From positions 3,684,501 through 3,748,500 of the forward strand of contig NZ_JAQGPL010000001.1 of the NCBI RefSeq assembly GCF_028826105.1: a DNA stretch of 64,000 bases, written 5' to 3'. The DNA is from Paenibacillus humicola. GTDB taxonomy: Bacteria; Bacillota; Bacilli; Paenibacillales; Paenibacillaceae. The stretch's first letter is position 1, and each line of letters begins with the position of its first letter. The notes beneath the pieces are model-generated. The model searched no databases. It had not been told where the DNA came from and saw nothing but the letters and a program-made list of their open reading frames with translations. Shown here one piece after another: positions 26,594-35,414 of the stretch. The position numbers and the translations under genes were made by a program.

Positions 26594-26896
26594 CTACGCT
26601 TTTCGGCCATCCTCGGCATCGGCACTGCCGTTTTTCCCTTTCCACCGGTCGTACAGCTGTCTCCCGCGAAGCAGCAGCATCATCGCAACGGCAACCGACA
26701 TACACTGGATGATCGGCAGCTCGTCGATTTGCAGCACCAGCAGGACGAACGCGCCGACAGCCATGATGAGATGCACGAGAATTTCCTTCAGCACCGGCAG
26801 CCGCTGTACTCGGAACACGGCATTGAATATATAAATCGTGAAGCACAAAATCAGGATGTACGAAATGACCGGATGGTTGTGAAACCAGCTCTGCAC
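26594..26896 (-). CDS. ylaH: YlaH-like membrane protein
   Basis: About 100 aa with three hydrophobic segments (YILILCFTIYIFNAVF, ILVHLIMAVGAFVLLVL, IIQCMSVAVAMMLLL) and a charged C-terminal tail; family and position next to typA fit YlaH. I choose the GTG at 26896 because GAGGAGG lies nine bases upstream; the frame is open to a TTG at 26923. A copy of the palindromic repeat found at 30279-30463 ends at this SD. Confidence 0.75.
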   Translation of the reverse strand: MQSWFHNHPVISYILILCFTIYIFNAVFRVQRLPVLKEILVHLIMAVGAFVLLVLQIDELPIIQCMSVAVAMMLLLRGRQLYDRWKGKNGSADAEDGRKA

Positions 26897-26908
26897 GGGG
26901 GCAGTCCT

Positions 26909-26945
26909 CCTCAGCGTTTTCAATCGAAAACGCGGCTTCGTAAAT
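26909..26945 (-). repeat. Solitary copy of the palindromic repeat
   Basis: GCGTTTTC-GATT-GAAAACGC forms a hairpin, preceded on the minus strand by TACGAAGCC and followed by TGAGGAGG, which is the ylaH SD. Apart from the loop it is the same unit as in the tandem array at 30279-30463. It fills the typA-ylaH gap. Confidence 0.8.
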
Positions 26946-26962
26946 AGCGCGCCTCCAGCCGG

Positions 26963-28804
26963 TTATACGCCGGACTGCGCCATTTTGCGGTGCTTCTCCG
27001 CGCGCTCGCGTTCGCTTTTGTTCAAAATTTTCTTACGCAAACGGATCGACTTCGGCGTGACCTCGCAGTATTCGTCGTCGTTCAAATATTCGAGCGCCTG
27101 CTCGAGCGAGAACAGAACCGGCGTTTTCAACCGCACCGTTTCCTCCTTCGTCGCCGAGCGGACGTTGGTCAGCTGCTTCTCTTTACATATATTGACGATG
27201 ATATCGGTGTCGCGGTTGTGCTCGCCGACGATCATGCCTTCATAAACCTCCGTCCCGGGCTCGAGGAACAAAATGCCCCGGTCTTCCACCGACAGCATGC
27301 CGTAGAACGTCGAGGTGCCGTTCTCGCTGGAGACGAGCACGCCCTGATGACGCCCGCCTACGGAAGCGCCGGCCAGCGGTCCGTAGCTGTCGAACGCATG
27401 GTTCATAATGCCGTAACCGCGCGTAAGCGTCAGGAACTGCGTCCGGTAGCCGATCAGCCCCCGCGACGGAATGACGAATTCAAGCCGGACCTGACCGGTG
27501 CCGTTATTGACCATGTTCACCATTTCCGCTTTGCGCGTGCCGAGGCTCTCCATGACGGAGCCCGTACTTTCCTCCGGCACATCGATAATCAGGCGCTCGT
27601 ACGGCTCCATTTTCGCGCCGTCGATCACTTTAATAATAACCTCCGGCTTGGACACTTGAAGCTCATAGCCTTCGCGGCGCATGTTTTCGATCAAAATGCC
27701 GAGATGCAGCTCGCCGCGCCCGGAGACGATGAACGCGTCCGGGCTGTCCGTTTCGTCGACGCGCAGCGCCACGTCCGTTTCCAGCTCCTTGAAAAGACGC
27801 TCGCGCAGCCTGCGCGACGTCACCCACTTGCCTTCGCGCCCGGCGAATGGGCTGTTGTTGACGAGGAACGTCATCTGCAGCGTCGGCTCATCGATCTTCA
27901 GCACCGGCAGCGCTTCAGGATGCGCGGGATCGGCGATCGTCTCGCCGATGTTGATTTCTTTAATGCCGGCGATGGCCACAATATCGCCCGCGCCCGCTTC
28001 TTCGATCTCGATCCGCTTCAGCCCCTGGAAGCCGAACAGCTTCTCGATCCGGGCCGATTTCGTCGCGCCTTCGCGCGTCATGACGGCGACCGGCTGGCCT
28101 TGGCGGATTTTGCCCCTGTTGACGCGGCCGATGGCGATGCGGCCCAAATATTCGTTGTAGTCGAGCAGCGTGACGAGAAACTGCAGCGGCTGCTCCATGC
28201 TTTCGGTCGGAGCCGGAATATGGCTGACGATCGTCTCGTAAAGCGCCTGCATGTCTCCGTCCTGCCGCTCCGGATCGAGACTCGACGTTCCCATCAGCGC
28301 CGACGCGTAAACGACGGGGAAATCGAGCTGCTCGTCGTTCGCTCCGAGCTCGATAAACAGATCGAGCACCTCGTCCACCACCTCGGCGGGACGGGCGTTC
28401 GGGCGGTCGATTTTGTTCAGCACGACAATCGGCGTCAGCTGGTGCTCGAGCGCCTTGCGCAGCACGAATTTCGTCTGCGGCATGCAGCCCTCGAAGGCGT
28501 CGACGACGAGCAGCACGCCGTCGACCATTTTCATGATGCGCTCCACCTCGCCGCCGAAATCGGCGTGACCCGGCGTATCCACGATATTGATCAAATAATC
28601 CTTATACGTGATGGCGGTATTTTTCGCTAGAATCGTAATGCCGCGTTCCCTCTCCAAATCGTTGGAGTCCATCGCCCGCTCCTGAACCGCTTCGTTTTCC
28701 CGGAACGTTCCGGACTGCTGCAGCAGTTTGTCGACGAGCGTCGTTTTGCCATGGTCGACGTGCGCGATGATGGCGATATTCCGTAGGTTTTCTCTGGCCT
28801 GCAT
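26963..28804 (-). CDS. typA: Translational GTPase TypA/BipA
   Basis: Ribosome-associated GTPase of the EF-G/LepA group, involved in ribosome assembly and stress or cold adaptation. Visible are G1 [15 protein letters not shown], the switch region [13 protein letters not shown]3 [15 protein letters not shown]4 NKIDRPNA, domain II and the C-terminal BipA-specific domain ([33 protein letters not shown]). The ATG at 28804 gives [19 protein letters not shown], the family N-terminus; the frame is open to a GTG at 28819. Length 613 aa is typical. Confidence 0.96.
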   Translation of the reverse strand: MQARENLRNIAIIAHVDHGKTTLVDKLLQQSGTFRENEAVQERAMDSNDLERERGITILAKNTAITYKDYLINIVDTPGHADFGGEVERIMKMVDGVLLVVDAFEGCMPQTKFVLRKALEHQLTPIVVLNKIDRPNARPAEVVDEVLDLFIELGANDEQLDFPVVYASALMGTSSLDPERQDGDMQALYETIVSHIPAPTESMEQPLQFLVTLLDYNEYLGRIAIGRVNRGKIRQGQPVAVMTREGATKSARIEKLFGFQGLKRIEIEEAGAGDIVAIAGIKEINIGETIADPAHPEALPVLKIDEPTLQMTFLVNNSPFAGREGKWVTSRRLRERLFKELETDVALRVDETDSPDAFIVSGRGELHLGILIENMRREGYELQVSKPEVIIKVIDGAKMEPYERLIIDVPEESTGSVMESLGTRKAEMVNMVNNGTGQVRLEFVIPSRGLIGYRTQFLTLTRGYGIMNHAFDSYGPLAGASVGGRHQGVLVSSENGTSTFYGMLSVEDRGILFLEPGTEVYEGMIVGEHNRDTDIIVNICKEKQLTNVRSATKEETVRLKTPVLFSLEQALEYLNDDEYCEVTPKSIRLRKKILNKSERERAEKHRKMAQSGV

Positions 28805-28870
28805 GTTTCTCTGATCCACTCCACTTGTTTAGTCTTATCGAATCGGCAAATCAAAACGTTCGAAACCCGT

Positions 28871-29353
28871 TTACCAGCGGGCTCTGCGGCCCGCCACCAG
28901 AAACGCCCCGGCGATGATGAGCGCGGCGGCAACGATATAAAGCGTGAGGCCCCAAAACACCATAATGAAGAAAAAGGCGGCGGCGATAATCGCAAGCGCA
29001 ATGGCGATCGTCAGCGGGAATTTCGGATGCGACATTTCGAACAGGTGAAACTCGTAAAGCCCGGCTGCGACCCCGAAAAGGAAGAAAGGCCACAAATACT
29101 GCATATTGCTCCAACCGAAAGCGATGCAAATGAAAAAGACGAGCGAGCTTATCGTCAAGACCGCTCCCGGAACGAGAACGACCGAGGGCAGGAGCCGGCC
29201 AAAAAACAGCACGTGCAGTAAAATGCCGGGAATCAGCACGAAAAGCGGCCAGAAGTTCGTCCCGATAAAGGCGAACAGGCCGAGCTTTCCAAGCAAAATA
29301 ATAGCGCCGGCAAACAAAAAAAGAAGACCGACGACATATTGATTTTTCGACAT
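28871..29353 (-). CDS. Membrane protein of unknown function (LiaI/LiaF N-terminus-like)
   Basis: About 160 aa with six closely packed hydrophobic segments (GLLFLFAGAIILLGKLGLF, FWPLFVLIPGILLHVLFFG and so on) ending in RRARW. The pattern resembles the membrane modules of LiaI/LiaF-like and DUF5668 proteins but is too short for a sensory domain. The ATG at 29353 follows AGAAGGG; the much longer open frame upstream is low-complexity shadow. Confidence 0.7.
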   Translation of the reverse strand: MSKNQYVVGLLFLFAGAIILLGKLGLFAFIGTNFWPLFVLIPGILLHVLFFGRLLPSVVLVPGAVLTISSLVFFICIAFGWSNMQYLWPFFLFGVAAGLYEFHLFEMSHPKFPLTIAIALAIIAAAFFFIMVFWGLTLYIVAAALIIAGAFLVAGRRARW

Positions 29354-29603
29354 TGCGATTCCCTTCTCTCGACACTTTTTTACCGGAGGCTGATCCCGAT
29401 TCCGGTCAAGCGGCCCGGCCGCCTTCCGGCGGGCGCCTGAAACCATCCCTGCTTTTGGAAAAGAGGGCTGTGCGGAAAGCAAGCGATACAGCCGCTTCGT
29501 CCGAATCGACACCGATAGCGGAATTTTTATCATTACTAGTGTATAGGAACGGGGAACAAAAAACCAGTGTAAGCCGTCATTCCGCCAAAAAAAATCGCCC
29601 TCT
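29354..29603. other. Intergenic region between the small membrane protein and TerC
   Basis: No gene seen. Near 29588-29612 a short GC stem followed by eight T on the minus strand could end the TerC transcript. The remainder presumably holds the promoter of the membrane protein gene, which I could not place. Confidence 0.4.
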
Positions 29604-30266
29604 TCAGCGGCGCGCGCGAAGCAGAGCGACAATAATGACCAGCGGAACGCAAAATAACGGAATGGCCTGCTGCAGGGTGTGCATGCCGGATACGCCAAGC
29701 TGCACGATGCCCGGATCGTGCGCGAGCATTTCGCCGGCTGCATATCCGAGCAGGCCGCCGCCCAGATAGGCGAAGGAGGGAAATCGATGAAGCAGCGAGC
29801 CGAGCAGCTGGCTGCCCCAAATGATCATCGGAATGCTGAGCGCAATGCCGAGCAGCATCAGAATCGGCTCGCCTTCGGCAACCGCGGCGATTGCCAGCAC
29901 GTTGTCGAGGCTCATGATGAAGTCCGCCGCGACGATCGTCCGGACCGCGCCGGCGAGTGTGCTGACGCGGCCGACCTGGTGCGATTCTCCACCGCGGTGG
30001 CTGGCTGCATCGGTGACGAGCTTGACCGCGATCAGAAACAGGAGCACGGCGCCGACCGCCTGCAGGAACGGGATTTTCAGCAGCGTGATTGCCGCGACCG
30101 TAAGCAGGCAGCGCAGTCCGACGGCCACGCCGGCCCCCCACCAGACCGCTTTTTTCCGCTGCTTTGGGGGAAGCTGCTGACTCGCGAGCGCGATCACGAC
30201 TGCGTTGTCTCCGCTGAGCAGGACGTTAATGAACACAATTTCGATAAAAACGAGCAAGCTTTCCAA
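29604..30266 (-). CDS. TerC family integral membrane protein (first copy)
   Basis: A 220-aa protein with about seven membrane segments and the TerC hallmarks: NVLLSGDNAVVIALAS and ADFIMSLDNVLAIAA, whose acidic residues are conserved in the family. TerC proteins (YceF, YkoY, YjbE) help export manganese and metallate exoenzymes in B. subtilis; the metal here is not shown. It starts with TTG at 30266, preceded by GAGGAGGG that forms the end of the palindromic repeat array. A second family member is divergent, 377 bp away. Confidence 0.9.
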   Translation of the reverse strand: MESLLVFIEIVFINVLLSGDNAVVIALASQQLPPKQRKKAVWWGAGVAVGLRCLLTVAAITLLKIPFLQAVGAVLLFLIAVKLVTDAASHRGGESHQVGRVSTLAGAVRTIVAADFIMSLDNVLAIAAVAEGEPILMLLGIALSIPMIIWGSQLLGSLLHRFPSFAYLGGGLLGYAAGEMLAHDPGIVQLGVSGMHTLQQAIPLFCVPLVIIVALLRARR

Positions 30267-30643
30267 TCTCGGCCCTCCTCAGGCGTTTTCGCAGAAAACG
30301 CGGCTTCGTAAGCATATGCTCAGGCGTTTTCGCAGAAAACGCGGCTTCGTAAGCATACGCTCAGGCGTTTTCGCAGAAAACGCGGCTTCGTAAGCATACG
30401 CTCAGGCGTTTTCAGGGAAAACGCGGCTTCGTAAGCATATGCTCAGACGTTTTCGCAAAAAATAATTACGGTCCGCGCGGCTTTGGGAAGCCATTTCCCG
30501 CTCAAGCTTCGGGTCGTTCATTTGCCCTTATGAAACGTGTATGTCCGAATTGGACGAGTTATGTGCCTTATTTTTGAATCCAATTTCAGCGGGGAACGTA
30601 TTAACCTTTGACTTTCAGAAGCCGGGAAGGGATGGACAAAGGG
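30267..30643. other. Divergent intergenic region between two terC genes
   Basis: Holds the palindromic array at 30279-30463. The remaining bases contain GGGAAGCCATTTCCC (about 30486-30500), a small palindrome, and no coding sequence. I looked for the yybP-ykoY manganese riboswitch often found before terC genes and did not see its conserved core. Confidence 0.6.
30279..30463. repeat. 41-bp tandem palindromic repeat array
   Basis: Four full units start at 30281, 30322, 30363 and 30404, each exactly 41 bp, with a fifth partial unit from 30445. Each unit has a hairpin GCGTTTTC-GCA-GAAAACGC, the linker GGCTTCGTA, and a second palindrome AGCATATGCT (or AGCATACGCT). Unit 4 has a changed loop (AGG) and unit 5 is decayed after the first arm. 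The left end abuts the TerC SD. Units are contiguous with no unique spacers, so this is not a CRISPR. A solitary relative lies at 26909-26945. Confidence 0.95.
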
Positions 30644-31345
30644 ATGGAATTGTTTACGCTCGATTTTTTTACCGCTCTGCTGACCATCGTATTCATCGAT
30701 TTGATCTTGGCCGGCGATAATGCGATCGTCATCGGCCTGGCCGCCCGGAAGCTGCCGAAGGACCAGCAGAAGAAGGCGGTTATCTGGGGTACGTTCGGCG
30801 CGGTCGGCATTCGGGCCGTCGCGACGGTGCTCGTGGTGTATTTGCTGGAGATTCCGTGGCTCATGCTCGGAGGCGGTATCCTGCTGCTGTGGATCGCGTA
30901 CAAGCTGCTTGTCGACGATGGCGGACACGGGGATATTAAAGCCGGAAACACGCTGCTGCAATCGATACGGACGATTATTATCGCCGATGCGGCAATGGGC
31001 CTCGACAACGTCATCGCGGTCGCCGGGGCGGCGCACGGCGATGCGCTGCTCGTCATACTCGGACTTTTAATCAGCATTCCGATCGTCGTCTGGGGGAGCA
31101 CGCTGTTCATCCGGCTCATTCAGCGCTTCCCGTGGATCGTCTACATCGGCTCCGGCGTTCTCGCTTACACGGCGGCGAAGATGATTACGCACGAACCGAA
31201 AATCGAAGCGTTCTTCCTCCAAAGCAGCTTGTTCAAATGGTCGTTCATGGTGCTGGTCGTCATCGTCATCGTGCTTGCCGGGCTTTGGACGAACACCGCG
31301 CGGAGCCGCAAGGCCGCAACCGAAAAAAGCAGGGAATCCCACTGA
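30644..31345 (+). CDS. TerC family integral membrane protein (second copy)
   Basis: About 233 aa, seven membrane segments, with DLILAGDNAIVIGLAARKLP and ADAAMGLDNVIAVAGAAHGD, the two TerC signatures. It is closer to the B. subtilis YjbE/YceF style, with a basic C-terminal tail. Start is uncertain: in-frame ATGs at 30632 and 30644 and a TTG at 30608; MELFTLDFF at 30644 is my choice, with GGGAAGGG upstream. Two terC paralogues head-to-head suggest a metal-homeostasis locus, possibly expressed under different conditions. Confidence 0.9.
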   Translation: MELFTLDFFTALLTIVFIDLILAGDNAIVIGLAARKLPKDQQKKAVIWGTFGAVGIRAVATVLVVYLLEIPWLMLGGGILLLWIAYKLLVDDGGHGDIKAGNTLLQSIRTIIIADAAMGLDNVIAVAGAAHGDALLVILGLLISIPIVVWGSTLFIRLIQRFPWIVYIGSGVLAYTAAKMITHEPKIEAFFLQSSLFKWSFMVLVVIVIVLAGLWTNTARSRKAATEKSRESH

Positions 31346-31368
31346 AGCGGGATCTCCTGCTTTTTTTC
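31323..31368. terminator. Bidirectional intrinsic terminator
   Basis: AAAAAAGCAGG.ATCCC and GGGAT.CCTGCTTTTTTT form the stem. It overlaps the last codons of the plus-strand TerC gene and serves the convergent thiI gene. Confidence 0.85.
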
Positions 31369-31376
31369 CTGCCAAA

Positions 31377-32597
31377 TTAAAACCAGTCTTCACGGCCTGC
31401 CGAAAGCAGCCCGGCCGGCGTTTGCTCGGAAACGTGAATCGTTTCCGTCCCCGCCACCGCCTCCTCGATCATGTCGGAAAGCCGCGGCACGAACGATTCG
31501 ACCTTTTCGACCACCTTCAGGTTCGGGTTCGTGCTCGGCGATTTCGGCACAAACAGCGTGCAGCAGTCCTCATAGGGCAAAATCGACGTCTTATACGTCC
31601 CGATCCGCTCCGCCATGCGAATGATATCGTTTTTGTCCGTCATGATCAAAGGCCGCAGCAGCGGCAGTCCCACCGTCCGTCCGATGACGTTCATGCTGGA
31701 TAGCGTCTGGCTCGCCACTTGGCCGAGGCTGTCCCCGCTCACAATGCCGAGGGCGCCCGACCGTTCGGCCAGCCGCTCGGCGATGCGCAGCATCGACCGC
31801 CGCATGAGCGTAATGATCAGATGATCCTGATTGGACTGCGTAAACGCCGTCTGAATCTCCGTGAAGGACACCAGATGCAGCTTGATCGCTTTTCCGCTGT
31901 AATACGCCAGCCTGCGGGCAAGCTCAATGACCTTCTCCTTTGCCTGCTCGCTCGTGAACGGATAGCTGTGAAAATGGACCGCCTCAATCTCCAGCCCTTT
32001 GCGCATCGCCAAATAACCCGCCACCGGACTGTCGATGCCGCCGGACAGCATCAGCATCGCTTTGCCGTTCGTGCCGAACGGGAACCCTCCGGCGCCCGGC
32101 ACGACCTCGCTGAAAATATAAGTGCCTTCCGGCTGAATTTCGACGCGAAGCTCGACCTCGGGCGTCCGCACATCCACCTTGAGCGCGGGGAACGCGCGCA
32201 GCACGCTTGAACCGACCAAGTGGTTCATTTCCTGCGAATTGTGCGGAAAAGCTTTCAGCACCCGCCTGGCCGACACTTTGAAAGTTTCCGGCTCTTTGGG
32301 AAGGGCGCGCATAACGTCCACCGCGGCAGCCTGAATCGCCTCCAGCTCGCTCTCGGTTCTGCGGACAGGGCTGAACGACACGATGCCGAATACGTCCTTC
32401 AGTTTGGCCGCGATTTCCTCATAAGCTTCGCCGTTCAGCGATATGTAAAGCCGGCCGTACGTCCGCTCGATTGACGCGTTCGGAAACGGGCGCAGCATTC
32501 GTTTAACCTGCTCGACCATCCGTTTCTCGAATTGTCCGCGGTTGCGGCCCTTAACCGTCAGTTCGCCGAAACGGACCAAAATCATATCGGTTTTCAT
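31377..32597 (-). CDS. thiI: tRNA 4-thiouridine synthase ThiI
   Basis: Transfers sulfur to U8 of tRNA and, in many bacteria, toward thiamin thiazole. Order of domains: N-terminal ferredoxin-like and THUMP (about 60-165), then the PP-loop ATPase with MLSGGIDSPVAGYLAMRKG, and a C-terminal region ending in TLFVPKSPSTNP. The rhodanese domain of E. coli ThiI is absent, as in Bacillus. The ATG at 32597 overlaps the stop of the desulfurase gene (ATGA), so the pair is translationally coupled and the desulfurase is the likely persulfide donor (like NifZ-ThiI in B. subtilis). Confidence 0.95.
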   Translation of the reverse strand: MKTDMILVRFGELTVKGRNRGQFEKRMVEQVKRMLRPFPNASIERTYGRLYISLNGEAYEEIAAKLKDVFGIVSFSPVRRTESELEAIQAAAVDVMRALPKEPETFKVSARRVLKAFPHNSQEMNHLVGSSVLRAFPALKVDVRTPEVELRVEIQPEGTYIFSEVVPGAGGFPFGTNGKAMLMLSGGIDSPVAGYLAMRKGLEIEAVHFHSYPFTSEQAKEKVIELARRLAYYSGKAIKLHLVSFTEIQTAFTQSNQDHLIITLMRRSMLRIAERLAERSGALGIVSGDSLGQVASQTLSSMNVIGRTVGLPLLRPLIMTDKNDIIRMAERIGTYKTSILPYEDCCTLFVPKSPSTNPNLKVVEKVESFVPRLSDMIEEAVAGTETIHVSEQTPAGLLSAGREDWF

Positions 32598-33799
32598 TCG
32601 TTCATTTTCCTTTCCAATGGCTTCAGCTTCTTCACGACTTGCCCGAGCATGCCGCACAGCCATTCCAGCTCGGCATCGCCGTGCTCATCGCCGAAGCTGA
32701 TGCGAATCCCGCTTGCTGCCCGTTCCCGGTCCGCTCCCATCGCTTCCAGCACCGCGCTCGGCTTGTCGTCCTTCGAAGAGCAGGCGGACTTCGTCGAAGC
32801 GAGTATCCGGTGCTTCTCCAGCATATGGACGAACACCTCCGGCTTCATGCCGGGATATGAAAAATGGACGATATGCGGCGCCGCAGCCGGTTCCTTCTCC
32901 TCCGACCCTCCCGTTCCTGCCGGGTCGTCGGCGCTGCCGCCGCCGTTCAGGACAAGCTCGGGTATCGCCGCGACGCAGGCCAGCAGCTTCCCGCGCAGCC
33001 GGTACATTCGCCCCGCGCGCTGCTTCTGGCTTTCGACCGCGAGCCGGAACGCTTTGGCCGCCGCGACGATCGCAGGGACATTTTCCGTTCCGGGGCGAAC
33101 GCCGCCCTCCTGGCCTCCTCCGCCCATCAGCGGGGCAAGCCGAACGCCTTCCCGTTTGTAAAGCAGGCCGATGCCCCGCGGACCGCCGACTTTATGCGCG
33201 GAAGCGGCCAGCAGGTCGACGCCCCATTCCCGCAGCCGGACCGGGAGCTTGCCGATGCTTTGCACGCCGTCGACGTGAAACAGGGTTCGCGGGCGGCGGT
33301 GCAGCAGGCTGCCGATGGCGGCAAGCGGCTGCACGGAGCCCACCTCGTTGTTCACGTGCATGACGCTGACCAGCGTCGTTTCGTCCGTCAACGCGGCTTC
33401 AACCGCCTCCGGAGACACGACTCCGCAGCCGTCGACGGGAAGATAGGTGACGCGGAAGCCTTCGCGCTCCAGCATCCGGAACGGTTCCAGCACGGAAGGA
33501 TGTTCGACCGCCGACGTAATCAGATGGTTTCCGCGGCTTCGGTACTGCCTGGCGGCTCCGACAACTGCCAAATTGTTGCTTTCCGTTCCGCCCGACGTAA
33601 AAAACCATTCGCCGGCTTCCGTGCCGAATGCGCCTGCGATAACGGCGCGCGCGCGCTCCAGCAGCTTGGCCGCCTCCGCTCCCCCGCGGTGGAGAGAGGA
33701 GGGGTTCGCGTAATGCTCGGCCATCACCTCCGCCATCGTGCGGATCACCTCGGGAAGCGGCGGCGTCGAGGCGCAATGGTCGAAATAATACATGGTCAT
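32594..33799 (-). CDS. Cysteine desulfurase (NifS/IscS class, NifZ-like)
   Basis: PLP enzyme that makes persulfide from cysteine. YFDHCASTPP opens the fold; TSGGTESNNLAVVG and SAVEHPSVLEP bind cofactor and substrate; the PLP lysine is in SAHKVGGPRG; the catalytic Cys is in the STKSACSS loop near residue 340. An Ala/Gly/Glu-rich insertion (about 295-320) is unusual but lies in a surface loop. Length 401 aa. SD GGAG precedes ATG 33799. With no isc or suf scaffold nearby and thiI overlapping, tRNA thiolation is the probable job. Confidence 0.92.
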   Translation of the reverse strand: MTMYYFDHCASTPPLPEVIRTMAEVMAEHYANPSSLHRGGAEAAKLLERARAVIAGAFGTEAGEWFFTSGGTESNNLAVVGAARQYRSRGNHLITSAVEHPSVLEPFRMLEREGFRVTYLPVDGCGVVSPEAVEAALTDETTLVSVMHVNNEVGSVQPLAAIGSLLHRRPRTLFHVDGVQSIGKLPVRLREWGVDLLAASAHKVGGPRGIGLLYKREGVRLAPLMGGGGQEGGVRPGTENVPAIVAAAKAFRLAVESQKQRAGRMYRLRGKLLACVAAIPELVLNGGGSADDPAGTGGSEEKEPAAAPHIVHFSYPGMKPEVFVHMLEKHRILASTKSACSSKDDKPSAVLEAMGADRERAASGIRISFGDEHGDAELEWLCGMLGQVVKKLKPLERKMNE

Positions 33800-33922
33800 C
33801 AGAGGGGCTCCTTTCGTCCCGTGCCAGCGACGGACAAAATAAAAAGATCAACGTAAGAAGCGTGTACCGATGCTTCGGCGCTTCCCCGCGATCTCCGGAC
33901 GTTCACGATAAGCCTGGCAAAT

Positions 33923-34645
33923 CTACATGGACGAGCCGAACCTCGCCCGGGCGTCCATAACGCTCGCCACATACCGCCGCGTTTCCTCCGGCAGCGCCGA
34001 AAACTTGGCGTTCAGATCGTCGCCGGTGCGGATACCGGCTCTGTCGACGCGTCCCGGTCCGGCGTTATAAGCGGCCAGCGCCGTTGGAATGCTGCCGCTG
34101 TATTTGCCGATCAAATACGACAAATAGCGCGTTCCAGCATCGATGTTTTGCCGCGGATCGAACGAATCGGTGACGCCGAGACTTCGCGCCGTTCCGTCCA
34201 TCAGCTGCATCAGCCCTTTCGCTCCCGCGGCCGAAACCGCTTCCGGATGAAAGGAAGATTCGTTATCGATCACGGCCTTGATCAGAGAGGGCTCGACCCG
34301 ATATTTGGCGGCTGCTTCCTGGATGATGTCTTCGAAATCGGCCGTGTCCGCGCCGGTTTCTTCCGCATAGCCGGACGGCATGGCCATGCCGCGGGCGGCC
34401 AGCGGAGCCAGCAGGCCGAGCTCCGGCATTTGCGCAACTGTCAAACCGCCAACCGAACCGCTGCTTTCCAAGCCGTCAAGCGAACCGGTACCGCCGGCAA
34501 TCAGCTGCTGAAGCAGATATCCGAACGGATCGCCGCTTTCCGCCGTATCGAACGTCTCCGCGTCCGCGGTTGTTCCGGTCAAATTGTAGCTCGGCATGAA
34601 CTGCAGCCGCAGCAGCGAAGATAAAATGCGCGGGTCAATGCTCAT
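33923..34645 (-). CDS. Lytic transglycosylase (SLT, goose-lysozyme-like fold)
   Basis: The C-terminal half has the SLT domain: KYRVEPSLIKAVIDNESSFHPEAVSAAGAKGLMQLM with the catalytic Glu in NESSF, then DPRQNIDAGTRYLSYLIGKY and ALAAYNAGPGRVD. It cuts peptidoglycan glycan strands. No clear signal peptide: the N-terminus (about 100 aa) is polar with Gly/Ser/Thr-rich linker, as in several Bacillus YjbJ-type enzymes exported without a classical signal. I chose ATG 34645 with GGAGG 12 bases upstream. Confidence 0.88.
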   Translation of the reverse strand: MSIDPRILSSLLRLQFMPSYNLTGTTADAETFDTAESGDPFGYLLQQLIAGGTGSLDGLESSGSVGGLTVAQMPELGLLAPLAARGMAMPSGYAEETGADTADFEDIIQEAAAKYRVEPSLIKAVIDNESSFHPEAVSAAGAKGLMQLMDGTARSLGVTDSFDPRQNIDAGTRYLSYLIGKYSGSIPTALAAYNAGPGRVDRAGIRTGDDLNAKFSALPEETRRYVASVMDARARFGSSM

Positions 34646-34805
34646 CGGGCCAAAGCGCCTCCATCCGTGCAATCAAGTGCCAAACGATACCTACTATTTT
34701 ACACGGTATTGAGCTTGTCCGCCACTATGTAATCGCAGCGCCCGCCACTTGCGGCCGGCGGCTCTTTCGCGAACCGCCGGCCGGGGAGCATGGCAGCCTG
34801 GATCG

Positions 34806-35195
34806 TCAGGTTACGGCGTAATAAAACGGGATCAGGACCAAATAAGCCGCCGCCGCAATGAGACCGAGCGTCATCGACCAAATGCCGAGCCCCCGGCTGC
34901 CCTGGCGGAAGGCGATAAAGCCGACCACCGCCGCCGTAATGCCGAGCAGTACGGGCCATACAATCCAGGAGAGAATCGCGAGGACTAACGCAGCCCAGCC
35001 CGTCGCGCGCGCCGCGTCGGTCGTTTTCTCCGCCGCGTCCTCTTGAAGCACGCGCACCCGGCCTCCCGATCGGGGGGCGGGAACGGCCAGCTCTTCCGCC
35101 ATTTCCTCATTGTGCCTGCGGGTTTCGTTCCCGGCGGAATGCTTGGAATGGTGCTTGTACTCCGGATATTCGGGATAGTCCGAATTATGCTCCAT
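34806..35195 (-). CDS. DUF4190-like small membrane protein
   Basis: A 129-aa protein with a His/Tyr/Glu-rich N-terminal tail (residues 1-60) and two membrane hairpins at the C-terminus (ALVLAILSWIVWPVLLGITAAVVGFIAF and LGIWSMTLGLIAAAAYLVLIPFYY). The pattern matches DUF4190 proteins. Function unknown. AAGGAG precedes ATG. It follows the DUF1540 gene directly. Confidence 0.72.
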   Translation of the reverse strand: MEHNSDYPEYPEYKHHSKHSAGNETRRHNEEMAEELAVPAPRSGGRVRVLQEDAAEKTTDAARATGWAALVLAILSWIVWPVLLGITAAVVGFIAFRQGSRGLGIWSMTLGLIAAAAYLVLIPFYYAVT

Positions 35196-35201
35196 GCCGT
35201 C

Positions 35202-35414
35202 TCACTCCTTCGGTTTGAATGTGTGACAGCATGTCGCTGAAGATTCCGGCGCCGTATCCCGGTGCTGTTCGCCCAGTACTTCGTGCGCGAACTCCGTGTC
35301 CAGCGGCTTGCTTGCATGATTGTCGATATCGATCATGATTTCGTCGGCATTGCACCGGTTGCCTTGTGCCCAATACGTGCAGTTCGCAACGCTGCAGCTT
35401 ACGCCTTTCGGCAT
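35202..35414 (-). CDS. DUF1540 domain protein (small Cys-rich)
   Basis: About 70 aa with the Cys pattern SCSVANCTYW, RCNADEI and CCHTF, typical of DUF1540 proteins, which probably bind metal; several are found in Bacillales. The ATG at 35414 gives MPKGVSCSVANC. Its SD (GGGGGTG) lies in the 3' arm of a perfect hairpin, so translation may be limited when the hairpin forms. Confidence 0.82.
   Translation of the reverse strand: MPKGVSCSVANCTYWAQGNRCNADEIMIDIDNHASKPLDTEFAHEVLGEQHRDTAPESSATCCHTFKPKE

Noticed and set aside
26990..28630. Long plus-strand open frame opposite typA
   Set aside because: Antisense shadow of a conserved gene, no independent evidence.
30279..30463. CRISPR array
   Set aside because: Units are contiguous 41-bp copies with no variable spacers between them and no cas genes are nearby.
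30464..30643. yybP-ykoY manganese riboswitch before terC
   Set aside because: The conserved aptamer core was not found on either strand.
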